64,000 nucleotides of DNA, from positions 35,103-99,102 of the forward strand of contig NZ_JXSL01000034.1 of the NCBI RefSeq assembly GCF_000829825.1, read 5' to 3'. The stretch's first letter is position 1. Every line of letters begins with the position of its first letter. Of this stretch, positions 31,324 to 40,386 are shown piece after piece. The notes under the pieces were generated by a model. That model did not search any database, had not been told where the DNA came from, and worked only from the letters and a program-made list of their open reading frames with translations. This DNA comes from Paramagnetospirillum magnetotacticum MS-1 (GTDB taxonomy: Bacteria > Pseudomonadota > Alphaproteobacteria > Rhodospirillales > Magnetospirillaceae). The position numbers were made by a program, and so were the translations under genes.

Positions 31324-34300
31324 GTGCGTTCAACCCAAATCCGGATCGTCGTCAGGCTGATCGCCGGTTTCTCCGCCATGCTCCTTCTTACCGTCGTCAT
31401 GGCCGTCATGGCGGGGCGAAGCATGCTGATCATGGCGGATCTGGCCAACGAGCTCTACATCCACCCCTTTGCCGTCACCAACGCCTTGATCCAGGTCGAA
31501 TCACAGATCAACGCCATTCGCGCCGCATCCCTGACCATGATCTACGGTCGATCGCCCAGCGATGTGCAGCGCATGCTGAGCCTGATCGCCATCCACGAGA
31601 ACGAGATGGCCGCCAGCATGGCTGTGGTGAAGGGCCGCCATCTGGGCGATCCCGATGACGTCAACCGCCTGTCCAACGAACTCGCCCAGTGGAAGCAGAT
31701 TCGCGACTTGAACTCCCTCTATTGCCAGACCGGGGAGTTCGATAAGGCCGCCGAGAATTTTTTGCACAACAGCGCGCCCCAGATCGCCCTCTTACGCCGC
31801 CATACAGCCGCCCTTTACGCCTTTGCCCAGGACAAGGCCGCTGAGTTCAACCACAGCATCGGCGACCGGCGCGATCAGGTCATCCGCGATATCCTCCTGA
31901 CCCTCTTCGGTCTGCTGCTGCTGGGAGCGCTGCTGGCGCGGCTCATTACCCGCTCCATCGTGGTTCCGCTGGGCGAGTTGCGCGAAGCCATGCACCGTCT
32001 GGCGAACGGCGATCTGGACGCCCATATCCCCAACCGATCGCGGGTCACCGAGGTCAGCCGCATGGCGGCCGCCGTCGAGGTGTTCAAGCAGGCCGCCCTG
32101 CGCCTGGAGAGCGAGCGCTGGGTCAAGGACAACGTGGCGCGGCTGTCTCCCGCCCTGCAGCAGACCGAAACCATCGCCGAGTTCGCCGCCACGGCACTCG
32201 ACTTCCTGGTGCCGCTATCGGGGGCAGGCGTCGCCGTCTTCCACGCCCGGCCAGGGGGCGCAACCCGATTCATCCGGGTCGCCGCCTGGGGCCTTGCCCC
32301 CGGATCCGACGGTTCCCCCGGCCTGACCTCCTTCGCTCCGGGCGAGGGCATCGCCGGTGAGGCGGCCCGCAGTGGAAATTCCATCCATATCGCGGCACCG
32401 CCCGAATCCTGGCTGCGCGTCGCCTCGGCCACGGGCATGGGGGCGCCCGCCGCCGTTCTGGCCGTGCCGGTGATGTCGCGCGGCGCGGCCCTGGCGGTCA
32501 TGGAATTCGCCAGCTTCACCCCGTTCACCGACGATCAGCGGGCGGTGATCGAGGCGGCCCTGCCCATGCTGGCCCTCAATATCGAGATTCTGGAGCGCAA
32601 TCTGCGCACCCGCGACCTCCTGGAGGAAAGCCAGGCCCAGGCGGAGGAACTGAAGGCCTCGGAGGAGGAGTTGCGCGCCCAGGGCGAGGCCCTTCAGGCG
32701 GCCAATGAGGAACTGCGCGTCTCGGAAGAGGAACTCAAGGTCCAGCAGGAAGCCCTGCAATCGGCCAATGAGGAACTGCGCCTCAACGCCGAGGCCTTGG
32801 AAGCACGCGGTCTGGCGCTGGAAGAGGCGCGGACCGAGGCCGACCGCCGCGCCATCGAGATCGAACAGGCCAGCCGCTACAAGTCCGAATTCCTGGCCAA
32901 TATGAGCCATGAACTGCGCACCCCCTTGAACAGCGTCCTGATCCTGGCCCGCGACCTGGCCGATAACGAAACGGGCACTCTTTCGGATGATCAGGTGGAA
33001 TCCGCCCGGATCATCCACGAAAGCGGCGCCCATCTTCTGGCGCTGATCAACGATGTCCTCGACCTGTCCAAGGTGGAGGCTGGCAAGATGAGCCTGGACC
33101 CGGTCACCATCGCCACGGCCGATCTGGCCCAGGTCATCCGCGGGCGCTTTGGCCCCGTCGCCGCCGACAAGGGGCTGGAATTCACGGTGGAATCCGCCCC
33201 CGACCTGCCCAGGACCATGAAGGCGGACCGCGGAAAAATCGAGCAGATCGCCAATAATCTGGTCAGTAACGCCATCAAGTTCACCCCCGAGGGCGGCGTC
33301 GCCGTGCGCCTTGCCCTTGACCATGACGGACAGGCCCTGGCCCTGTCGGTGGCCGATACCGGCATCGGCATCCTTCCCGAGGACCGCCAGAGGGTCTTCG
33401 CCGCCTTCGAGCAGGCCGACAGCAGCACATCGCGCCAGTTCGGGGGCACCGGCCTGGGCCTCACCATCTCGCGCCGTCTGGCCCGCCTTATGGGCGGCGA
33501 CATCACCTTGGAGTCCAATGGCGATAGGGGCAGCGTCTTTACCCTGCTGATGCCCTTGGGCGGCCCGGTCCCGCAGCCAGCCCCTCCCCCTTGCGCCCCG
33601 GAACCTCCACCCGAATCCATCGCCGCGCCGCAAGCCGCCGAGGAAGCGCAGGCTGAGGAACCGCAGGCCGAGGGCAGGCTGCTTCTGGTCATCGAGGATG
33701 ATCCCATTTTCCGCCGGGTGGTCTGCGACATGGCCAAGGCCAAGGGCTTTACCACCGTGACCGCCGAGGATGGCAAGAGCGGGCTGGATCTGGCCCGCCT
33801 GCGGCGACCCTGCGGCATCGTCCTCGATATCGGCCTGCCGGGCATGAGCGGCTGGGAGGTGATCGAGACCCTGCGCCGCCAGCCTGAAACCCGCGACATC
33901 CCGGTCCATGTCATCTCCGCCGGAGACGAGCGCGCCAAGGCCGCAGGCATGGGCACCGTCGGCCATCTGACCAAGCCCGTCAGCCGCGAGCAGATCAATA
34001 GCGCCTTCGAAGTTCTGCTGCGGGCCGGGAACACCCTGGACCGCCGCCGCCTGCTGCTGGTGGATGGCGATGGCGCCAGCCGGGCCTCCGTTCGCGAGAC
34101 CCTGCTGGGCCTGAACCTGGACATCACCGTCGAGGAGACCGGAGAGCAGGCCTTAAAGCGGCTGGCGGAAGGGCCCTTCGACTGCATGGTCCTGGACCTT
34201 GCCCTGCCCGACATGCCTGGCGGAGAGTTCCTGGAACGGGCCGAGCGCACGCCGTCCGGCCTGCCGCCGGTCATCGTCTATTCCCGCCAGGAACTGAGCC

Positions 34301-34863
34301 AGGATGAAACGGTCCGCATTCAGGAGTTCACCGACAGCATCGTCATCAAGGGGGCGCGCTCGTCCGAGCGGCTGCTGGACGAGGTCGGCCTGTTCCTCCA
34401 TGCCGTGGAAGCCAGGAAAAGCGGCAAGTCCAAATCCCCCACCCCCACCGAACCGGTGGACGGGATCCTGGCGGGCCGCACCGTCTTGCTGGTGGATGAC
34501 GATATGCGCAACGCCTTCGCCCTGTCCAAGGTGCTGCGCACCAAGGGTTTGAAGGTGCTGATCGCCCAGGACGGAACCAAGGCGCTTAGCCAGTTGCGCT
34601 CGCGGTCCGACGTGGATCTGATCTTGCTGGACATCATGATGCCGGGCATGGACGGCTATCAGACCATGGGCGAGATCCGCAAGGACCCCCGCTACGCCCA
34701 CCTGCCCATCATCGCCCTGACCGCCAAGGCCATGGCCGGGGACCGCGACCGCTGCCTGGCCTCGGGCGCCGACGACTATCTGACCAAGCCGGTGGATGTG
34801 GAGCTGCTGCGAAAGGCCATGGCGGGTCTGATGACGCGAGGCCATCATGCCGAGCCGGAGTGA
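31324..34863 (+). CDS. hybrid sensor histidine kinase with three receiver domains
   Basis: 1179-residue membrane kinase. A membrane helix lies near residues 6-32, a helical periplasmic sensor at about 33-180, a second helix near 186-206, HAMP at about 207-260 and GAF at about 275-430. A tandem-repeat coiled coil spans about 435-520. HisKA has H529 in NMSHELRTPLNS, and HATPase_c follows (NLVSNAIKFTPEGG, DTGIGI, GGTGLGLTI). Three receiver domains have phosphorylatable Asp at about 835, 958 and 1103. The receiver at 835-958 matches the family less well (DGDGASR in place of DDD). The start is taken as GTG 31324 after GGGGGGA; TTG 31321 is equally close. It overlaps cheR by 17 bases. The signal is unknown. 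Confidence 0.88.
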   Translation: MRSTQIRIVVRLIAGFSAMLLLTVVMAVMAGRSMLIMADLANELYIHPFAVTNALIQVESQINAIRAASLTMIYGRSPSDVQRMLSLIAIHENEMAASMAVVKGRHLGDPDDVNRLSNELAQWKQIRDLNSLYCQTGEFDKAAENFLHNSAPQIALLRRHTAALYAFAQDKAAEFNHSIGDRRDQVIRDILLTLFGLLLLGALLARLITRSIVVPLGELREAMHRLANGDLDAHIPNRSRVTEVSRMAAAVEVFKQAALRLESERWVKDNVARLSPALQQTETIAEFAATALDFLVPLSGAGVAVFHARPGGATRFIRVAAWGLAPGSDGSPGLTSFAPGEGIAGEAARSGNSIHIAAPPESWLRVASATGMGAPAAVLAVPVMSRGAALAVMEFASFTPFTDDQRAVIEAALPMLALNIEILERNLRTRDLLEESQAQAEELKASEEELRAQGEALQAANEELRVSEEELKVQQEALQSANEELRLNAEALEARGLALEEARTEADRRAIEIEQASRYKSEFLANMSHELRTPLNSVLILARDLADNETGTLSDDQVESARIIHESGAHLLALINDVLDLSKVEAGKMSLDPVTIATADLAQVIRGRFGPVAADKGLEFTVESAPDLPRTMKADRGKIEQIANNLVSNAIKFTPEGGVAVRLALDHDGQALALSVADTGIGILPEDRQRVFAAFEQADSSTSRQFGGTGLGLTISRRLARLMGGDITLESNGDRGSVFTLLMPLGGPVPQPAPPPCAPEPPPESIAAPQAAEEAQAEEPQAEGRLLLVIEDDPIFRRVVCDMAKAKGFTTVTAEDGKSGLDLARLRRPCGIVLDIGLPGMSGWEVIETLRRQPETRDIPVHVISAGDERAKAAGMGTVGHLTKPVSREQINSAFEVLLRAGNTLDRRRLLLVDGDGASRASVRETLLGLNLDITVEETGEQALKRLAEGPFDCMVLDLALPDMPGGEFLERAERTPSGLPPVIVYSRQELSQDETVRIQEFTDSIVIKGARSSERLLDEVGLFLHAVEARKSGKSKSPTPTEPVDGILAGRTVLLVDDDMRNAFALSKVLRTKGLKVLIAQDGTKALSQLRSRSDVDLILLDIMMPGMDGYQTMGEIRKDPRYAHLPIIALTAKAMAGDRDRCLASGADDYLTKPVDVELLRKAMAGLMTRGHHAEPE
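32644..32769 (+). repeat. 63-bp tandem repeat encoding a Glu-rich coiled coil
   Basis: Two adjacent 63-base units (32644-32706, 32707-32769) encode EELKASEEELRAQGEALQAA-N and EELRVSEEELKVQQEALQSA-N; a third, diverged unit begins at 32770. The block sits between the GAF and HisKA domains of the hybrid kinase. A 21-residue period is three heptads, as expected of a coiled-coil signalling helix. Confidence 0.85.
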
Positions 34864-35686
34864 CGGCCTCAGGGCGCTAGAGGTCGATCTGTTCGTCGAG
34901 GCCCTGGCGCGGCGGCACGGCTATGATTTCAGCCAATACGCCAAGGCATCGCTGCGCCGCCGGGTCTCGGCCCTGGCCCAGAGCCTGGGCTGCGCCACCA
35001 TCGCCGACCTGCTGCCCCGCGTCCTGCATGACGAGGCCTTGCTGCCCGCCATCCTCTCCACCCTGTCGGTGCCGGTCACCGAGATGTTCCGCGATCCCCT
35101 GGTGTTCCGCGCCATCGCCGAACGGCTGTTGCCGGTGCTGGCCACTTATCCCCGCCTGAACATCTGGCAGGCGGGATCGGCCACCGGCGAGGAGGCCTAT
35201 TCCCTGGCCATCCTGCTCGAGGAGGCCGGGCTGCTGCAAAAGGCGCAGATCTACGCCACCGACATCAATGACACCGCCATTGCCAAGGCCGAGGAGGGTA
35301 TCGTCTCGGCCGAGCACATCGCGCGCTACGAAGACGCCTACCGCAAGGCGGGCGGCAACAAGAGCCTGTCCCACTATTTCAGCCAGGGCTATGGCTTCGC
35401 CAAGATCAGCAGCGCCATCAAGGACCACATCTCATTCGCCCACCACAATCTGGTGTCGGATGGGGTATTCTGTGAAGTGAACATGGTCGTCTGCCGCAAT
35501 GTCCTTATCTATTTCGACAAGAAGCTGCAGGACCATGTGCTGGGACTGTTCGGCTCCAGTCTGTCGCGGGGCGGCTTTTTGTGCCTTGGCCTGCGCGAGA
35601 ATCTGGGAACTTCGGCCCATGCCCACCAGTTCATGGCCGTCGACCATGAGTTGCGCCTGTTCAGAAAAGCCGGAGGCTCGCAGTGA
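34847..35686 (+). CDS. cheR: CheR-type protein-glutamate methyltransferase
   Basis: 279 residues, normal length. The N-terminal helical domain contains SQYAKASLRRRVSALAQSLG. The SAM domain shows IWQAGSATGEEAYSLAI (AdoMet loop), IYATDINDTAIAKAEEG, and FCEVNMVVCRNVLIYFDKKLQ. It would methylate glutamates in a signalling helix. It lies between the hybrid kinase and a lone CheB domain, with no chemoreceptor, CheA or CheW gene nearby, so the substrate may be the kinase itself (inference). Its start overlaps the kinase stop by 17 bases. Confidence 0.9.
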   Translation: MPSRSDGLRALEVDLFVEALARRHGYDFSQYAKASLRRRVSALAQSLGCATIADLLPRVLHDEALLPAILSTLSVPVTEMFRDPLVFRAIAERLLPVLATYPRLNIWQAGSATGEEAYSLAILLEEAGLLQKAQIYATDINDTAIAKAEEGIVSAEHIARYEDAYRKAGGNKSLSHYFSQGYGFAKISSAIKDHISFAHHNLVSDGVFCEVNMVVCRNVLIYFDKKLQDHVLGLFGSSLSRGGFLCLGLRENLGTSAHAHQFMAVDHELRLFRKAGGSQ

Positions 35687-36261
35687 AACGGATCAGGGCG
35701 GTCGCCATGGGATGTTCGGCGGGGGGCATTGCCGCCCTGCACGACATTCTGCCCGCGCTGCCCGCCAACTTGCCCGTGCCGGTGATCATCGTCTGCCATT
35801 CCGGCCCCGCAGCCACCGATCTGCTGAGCGCCGCGATCCGCCGCGATTGCCGGTTGCCCGTGGCCGAGGCCCAGGAACGCAGCCCCGCCTTGCCCGGCCA
35901 CATCCATGTGGCCCCGCCCGACTACCACCTGCTGATCGAACCCGACGGCACCTTCGCCCTGTCGGCCGAAGAGCGCATTCATAACGTGCGCCCCGCCATC
36001 GACGCCTTGCTGGAAACGGCGGCCGAGGCCTGGGGTGAGGAATTGCTGGCGGTCTTGCTGACCGGGGCCAATGAGGATGGCGCCCAAGGCATGGCCGCCG
36101 TCAAAGCAGCCGGTGGTCACTGCATCGTCCAGGACCCGTCGGATGCCGTGGCCGATGTCATGCCGCGCGCGGCCATCGCCAGGGGCGCCGCCGACTGGAT
36201 CGCGCCGCTGGACCGCATCGCTTTCCTTATTACCTCGCTTTGCCAGGACAGCCGCCCATGA
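35683..36261 (+). CDS. cheB: CheB-type methylesterase domain without receiver
   Basis: 192 residues, only the catalytic half of CheB; canonical CheB has about 350 with an N-terminal receiver domain. Catalytic triad candidates are Ser in AMGCSAGGIAAL, His in VIIVCHSG, and Asp in LLTGANEDGAQGMAAVKAAGG. PGHIHVAPPDYHLLIE is the conserved substrate strand. It would remove methyl groups or deamidate glutamines in the CheR substrate. GTG start in a GTGA overlap with cheR; the stop overlaps the next gene by ATGA. It cannot be regulated by phosphorylation of its own receiver. Confidence 0.88.
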   Translation: MKRIRAVAMGCSAGGIAALHDILPALPANLPVPVIIVCHSGPAATDLLSAAIRRDCRLPVAEAQERSPALPGHIHVAPPDYHLLIEPDGTFALSAEERIHNVRPAIDALLETAAEAWGEELLAVLLTGANEDGAQGMAAVKAAGGHCIVQDPSDAVADVMPRAAIARGAADWIAPLDRIAFLITSLCQDSRP

Positions 36262-37802
36262 CAGCGACCCTGCCCAAGATTCTGATCGTCGATGACACGC
36301 GAGCGAACCTGCTGGCGCTGCGCAAGATATTGAACAAGCTTCATGTGGAGGTGATCGAGGCGGTCAGCGGCAACGAGGCCCTGATCCACTGCCTCGAACA
36401 CGATTTCGCCCTGGCCCTTCTGGACGTCAACATGCCCGGCATGGACGGCTATGAGCTGGCCGAGCTGATGCGGGGCGAGCCCCGGACCGCGCAGGTTCCC
36501 ATCATCTTCGTCACCGCCGCCTATTCCGACGATATCCACCGCAACCGGGGTTATGACGTGGGCGCCGTGGAATATCTGCAAAAGCCCATCGACGACTTCA
36601 TCCTGCGCTCCAAGGTGCGGGTGTTCATCGACCTTTTTCTCAGCCGCCGGGCGCTGGAGGCGGAACTGGCGCGCACCACCGCCATGAGCCAGGTTCTGCG
36701 GGAAAGCGAGGCCAGGCTGCACCACGCCGTGTCCGAAGCGCCCATTCCCATCATGATCCACGCCGAGGACGGAACGGTCACTCTGCTCAGCCGGGTGTGG
36801 AGCGAACTGACCGGCTATGGGCCCGAGGACATTCCCACCATCCAGGACTGGACCAGACGGGCCTATGGCGAACGCAGCGAAGAGAATCTGGCGCGGATAC
36901 AAGCTTCCTACGGCATGAGCGGCCCACGCGCCGAGGGCGAACGCGAAGTCATTACCGCCAGCGGCGAGGTGCGCGTCTGGGATCTCCGCTCCGCCCCCAT
37001 CGAGGCGCTGCCCGACGGACGGCGCCTCGTGATCAGCATGGCCATCGACGTCACCGACCGCTATCACGTGCAAGAGGAACTGGCTGGCAAGACCACGGAA
37101 CTGGAACGCTCCAACGCCGATCTCGAGCAGTTCGCCTATGTGGCCAGCCACGATCTGCGCGAACCGCTGCGCATGGTCAATTCCTTCCTGGGCCTTTTGG
37201 ACAAGAAATTCGGCTCAACCCTGCCCGACGACGCCCGCGAATACATCGCCTATGCCAAGGACGGCGCCAAGCGCATGGATTCGCTGATTCTCGACCTGCT
37301 GGAATATTCGCGCATCGGCCGCAAGGCTGTCCCGGATCAGGCCATCGACCTGAAACCGACCCTCGACACCGCCTTGTCCAATCTGGCCCTGGCCGTGGAG
37401 GAAAGCGGCGCCACCATCAATACGCCCGATACGATGCCCAAGCTTTGCGTCGATTCCGGAGAGTTCGTCCGGCTGTTCCAGAATCTGATCGGCAACGCCC
37501 TCAAATACCGCTCGCCCGACCGCGCGCCCGTGGTTTCCATAACCGCCGAGTTCAAGGGCAATGCCTGGGAGTTCCGCATCGCCGATAACGGCATCGGCAT
37601 CGAGCCTCAATATTTCGACCGGGTCTTTCAGATCTTCCAGCGCCTGCACGCCCGGACCGAGACGTCGGGAACCGGCATCGGGCTCGCCATCTGTAAAAGG
37701 GTGGTCAGCCGCCATCGCGGCCGCATCTGGGTCGAATCGGTGCCGGGCGAGGGCTCGACCTTCTGTTTCACCATTCCGGCGGTGAAGGCGGGAGCGGCGT
37801 AA
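36258..37802 (+). CDS. response regulator-PAS-histidine kinase
   Basis: 514 residues, soluble. Receiver at about 1-125 with phosphoacceptor D56 (ALLDVNMPGMDG) and DD near residue 12. PAS at about 150-270 (IPIMIHAEDGTVTLLSRVW). HisKA has H298 in LEQFAYVASHDLREPLRMV, of the phytochrome-kinase subtype. The HATPase domain has LIGNALKYRSPDRAP, DNGIGI and SGTGIGLAICKR. As the last gene of the operon it could take phosphate from the hybrid kinase through its receiver and pass a second signal. It is coupled to cheB by ATGA. Confidence 0.88.
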   Translation: MTATLPKILIVDDTRANLLALRKILNKLHVEVIEAVSGNEALIHCLEHDFALALLDVNMPGMDGYELAELMRGEPRTAQVPIIFVTAAYSDDIHRNRGYDVGAVEYLQKPIDDFILRSKVRVFIDLFLSRRALEAELARTTAMSQVLRESEARLHHAVSEAPIPIMIHAEDGTVTLLSRVWSELTGYGPEDIPTIQDWTRRAYGERSEENLARIQASYGMSGPRAEGEREVITASGEVRVWDLRSAPIEALPDGRRLVISMAIDVTDRYHVQEELAGKTTELERSNADLEQFAYVASHDLREPLRMVNSFLGLLDKKFGSTLPDDAREYIAYAKDGAKRMDSLILDLLEYSRIGRKAVPDQAIDLKPTLDTALSNLALAVEESGATINTPDTMPKLCVDSGEFVRLFQNLIGNALKYRSPDRAPVVSITAEFKGNAWEFRIADNGIGIEPQYFDRVFQIFQRLHARTETSGTGIGLAICKRVVSRHRGRIWVESVPGEGSTFCFTIPAVKAGAA

Positions 37803-37816
37803 AAAGCGCCCCTTCA

Positions 37817-37919
37817 TGTCATCCCGAGCCCATGCGAGGGATCTCATCCTGAAACGGCTTTTCAGAACCGCCACCAATGGTCCAGGCGGAGATCCCTCGG
37901 CTTGCGCCTCGGGATGACA
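37817..37919. repeat. palindromic repeat, family with TGTCATCCCGAG ends (copy 2)
   Basis: 103-base imperfect palindrome sharing TGTCATCCCGAG, GAGGGATCTCATCCTGA, GGAGATCCCTCGG and CGCCTCGGGATGACA with the copy at 27358-27441. The centre differs and is longer here. It fills the gap between convergent genes. Confidence 0.85.
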
Positions 37920-37931
37920 GAGCCGATGCGT

Positions 37932-38363
37932 TCAGCGGAACAGCATCTTGGAAATCAGCACTTCCTTGGTCTGCTCGCAGCCGGGCTCCTTGCGCACCAG
38001 TTCAAGCATGGTCGCCTTAATCATGGGGGCCGGGTTGCCAGCCATGTATTCCTCGTAGGGAATACCGTTCAGCACCCTGCGCATCTTGTCCGAGATGACC
38101 TTCTCGGACAGCTTGGCCTCTTCGGGCACCAGCATCAGAAGGTCCACGGTGGACAGGTGGAAATTGCCGTAGGCGTCCCACAGTTCCAGGGCGATGGTGG
38201 GAATGCGGACATAGCGTTCGCCCTTGGCCGGGATGGGGAGCGGAGCGCTCTTGCCCTCCTTCTCCTTCTTCTTCTCTTCCTTCTTGTGTTCCTCGGCCAA
38301 GACCGCCGACGGCGCAAACCCCATGACGCCGATCATGCCCAGCACATGACGTCTGTTGATCAT
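37932..38363 (-). CDS. secreted protein with Tat-like signal, unknown function
   Basis: 143 residues. The N terminus MINRRHVLGMIGVMGFAPSA has a twin arginine and a hydrophobic core with likely cleavage after VLA, a Tat-type signal by pattern. A Lys/Glu-rich stretch (HKKEEKKKEKEGK) follows, then a compact domain (ERYVRIPTIALELWDAYGNF, LNGIPYEEYMAGNPAPMIK) with one cysteine. The beta-strand layout vaguely recalls FliL-type domains, but I would not assign it. The start at 38363 has GAGGAAG upstream. It follows the cNMP-binding gene by 1 base. Confidence 0.6.
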   Translation of the reverse strand: MINRRHVLGMIGVMGFAPSAVLAEEHKKEEKKKEKEGKSAPLPIPAKGERYVRIPTIALELWDAYGNFHLSTVDLLMLVPEEAKLSEKVISDKMRRVLNGIPYEEYMAGNPAPMIKATMLELVRKEPGCEQTKEVLISKMLFR

Positions 38364-38364
38364 T

Positions 38365-38751
38365 TCATTCTTCCTCATGGGAGAGGATGACGGTGGCCTC
38401 GGCCAGTTCGGCACCCATGGCCCGGATATTGCCCAGCAGGGCATTGACGATGACCCGCACGCCCTTGGGCGCCTTCTCCAACTGCTCGGACAGCCGCTCC
38501 TTGCCGATGAGAACGCAGGCCGTCTCCTCCTCGGCCACCGCCGAGGCCATGCGCGGATGGTCGTCGATCAGCGCCATCTCGCCGAAAATGCCGCCCTGGG
38601 TGATGTCGCCGATATCCACCCGCTTGCCCTTGACCGTCTTGAACACCGAAACCCGGCCCGATTCCACCACATAGGCGGTGGTCCCCGGCTCGCCCTCGGC
38701 GAAGACGGTGGCGCCCTTGGGAAAAACCAGTCGGCGGGCGGAGTTGTTCAT
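38365..38751 (-). CDS. single-domain cyclic-nucleotide-binding protein
   Basis: 128 residues forming only a cNMP-binding beta barrel: FPKGATVFAEGEPGTTAYVV, VESGRVSVFKTVKGK, then the phosphate-binding cassette GGIFGEMALIDDHPRMASAV (the FGEMALxxxxPRxAS pattern). No DNA-binding domain is present, so it is not a Crp-type activator. It may relay cAMP or another ligand to a partner, or act as an adaptor. It lies 14 bases after nadB in the same direction. Confidence 0.85.
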   Translation of the reverse strand: MNNSARRLVFPKGATVFAEGEPGTTAYVVESGRVSVFKTVKGKRVDIGDITQGGIFGEMALIDDHPRMASAVAEEETACVLIGKERLSEQLEKAPKGVRVIVNALLGNIRAMGAELAEATVILSHEEE

Positions 38752-38765
38752 GAAGGACCTCGAGT

Positions 38766-40385
38766 TTAATCGACGCGGCGGATGGAGAAGTTCTTAGGCA
38801 CCAGGATAGTGTTCTGGGGCGGCGCGATGCTGTCCAGACTGGGAAAGTCGATGGTGTAATGCAGGCCCCGGCTCTCGCGCCGACCCAGCGCCGAGCGGAT
38901 GATCAGATCGGCCACCATGGACAGGTTGCGCAGTTCCAGCAGGTCGGAGGTGACGCGGAAGCTGCTGTAATACTCGTCGATCTCGTCTCTCAGCAGCTTG
39001 ACCCTGTGGCGCGCCCGTTCCAGGCGCTTGGTGGAGCGCACGATGCCCACATAGTCCCACATGAAGCGGCGCAGTTCGTCCCAGTTATGGGCGACCACCA
39101 CCTCTTCGTCGGAATCGGTGACCCAGGTCTCGTCCCATGGTGCGATCTCGGGAATGTCGGAAATGGTGCCGATCTTGCCCGCGATATCCTTGGCCGCCGC
39201 CGCACCCAGAACCAGGCATTCCAGCAGGGAATTGGACGCCATGCGGTTGGCGCCGTGCAGCCCCGTGAAGGCCACTTCGCCCACCGCGTAGAGATTATCC
39301 ACGTCGGTGCGCCCCTCAAGATCGGTGAGCACGCCGCCACAGGTATAGTGGGCGGCGGGCACTACCGGCAAAGGCTCCCTGGTCATGTCGATGCCGAATT
39401 TCAGGGCCTCGGCATAGACGGTGGGGAAATGGGCCTTCACGAAATCCGCAGGCTTGTGGCTGATGTCGAGATAGACGCATTCACAGCCCAAGCGCTTCAT
39501 CACGTCGTCGATGGCGCGGGCCACGATGTCGCGGGGCGCCAGTTCGCCTCTGGGATCGTACTCGTCCATGAAGCGGGTGCCGTCGGGACGCAGCAGCAAT
39601 CCCCCCTCGCCCCGCACCGCCTCGGTCACCAGGAAGGATTTGGCCTTGGGGTGATAAAGGCAGGTGGGATGAAACTGGGAAAACTCCATATTGGCGACGC
39701 GGCAGCCCGCACGCCACGCCATGGCGATGCCGTCGCCGGTGGAACCGTCGGGATTGGAGGAATAGAGATAGACGCGCGAGGCGCCCCCGGTGGCCACCAC
39801 CACATTGCGGGCGGCAAAGCGGTGGACGCGCCCGTCGCGGCGGTCCAGGGCATAGGCGCCGATACAGCGGCCCAGGCGCCCCTGGGGCAGCTTCTCGCGG
39901 ATCAGGTCCACGGCGTTGTGATGCTCGAACAGATCGGCGCCGCTTTCGCGGATACGGCTTTCCAGCGCCAGTTCCACCGCCTTGCCGGTGGCGTCGGCCG
40001 AATGGACGATACGGCGGTGGGAATGGCCGCCCTCGCGGGTCAGGTGCAACTCCTCGCCCTCGCGATCGAACAGCACGCCGCATTGGATCAGCCAGCGGAT
40101 GGCCTCGGGCGCGCCTTCCACCACCGAACGCACAGCGGATTCGACACAGATTCCCGCTCCGGCATTCAGCGTGTCGGCGATATGGGATTCGGTGGAATCG
40201 GCGGCGTCCAGCACGGCGGCGATGCCGCCCTGGGCATATTTTGTGCTGCCTTCGGAAAGGTCGTTCTTGGACAGCACGGCCACGCGGGCCTCGGGCCGGC
40301 GGGCCAGCACGTCCAAGGCCACCGAAAGCCCGGCGGCACCCGAGCCGATGACCAGCAGATCATAAGGGTTGGCCGTCTTGCTCAT
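38766..40385 (-). CDS. nadB: L-aspartate oxidase
   Basis: FAD enzyme that oxidises L-aspartate to iminoaspartate, the first step of de novo NAD synthesis. 539 residues. FAD-binding [18 protein letters not shown], active-site regions [17 protein letters not shown] and [20 protein letters not shown], and [12 protein letters not shown] are visible, with the C-terminal helical domain ([18 protein letters not shown]). It belongs to the nadA-nadC-nadB operon: it starts 1 base before the nadC stop codon region ends. Cytosolic. Confidence 0.96.
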   Translation of the reverse strand: MSKTANPYDLLVIGSGAAGLSVALDVLARRPEARVAVLSKNDLSEGSTKYAQGGIAAVLDAADSTESHIADTLNAGAGICVESAVRSVVEGAPEAIRWLIQCGVLFDREGEELHLTREGGHSHRRIVHSADATGKAVELALESRIRESGADLFEHHNAVDLIREKLPQGRLGRCIGAYALDRRDGRVHRFAARNVVVATGGASRVYLYSSNPDGSTGDGIAMAWRAGCRVANMEFSQFHPTCLYHPKAKSFLVTEAVRGEGGLLLRPDGTRFMDEYDPRGELAPRDIVARAIDDVMKRLGCECVYLDISHKPADFVKAHFPTVYAEALKFGIDMTREPLPVVPAAHYTCGGVLTDLEGRTDVDNLYAVGEVAFTGLHGANRMASNSLLECLVLGAAAAKDIAGKIGTISDIPEIAPWDETWVTDSDEEVVVAHNWDELRRFMWDYVGIVRSTKRLERARHRVKLLRDEIDEYYSSFRVTSDLLELRNLSMVADLIIRSALGRRESRGLHYTIDFPSLDSIAPPQNTILVPKNFSIRRVD

Positions 40386-40386
40386 C

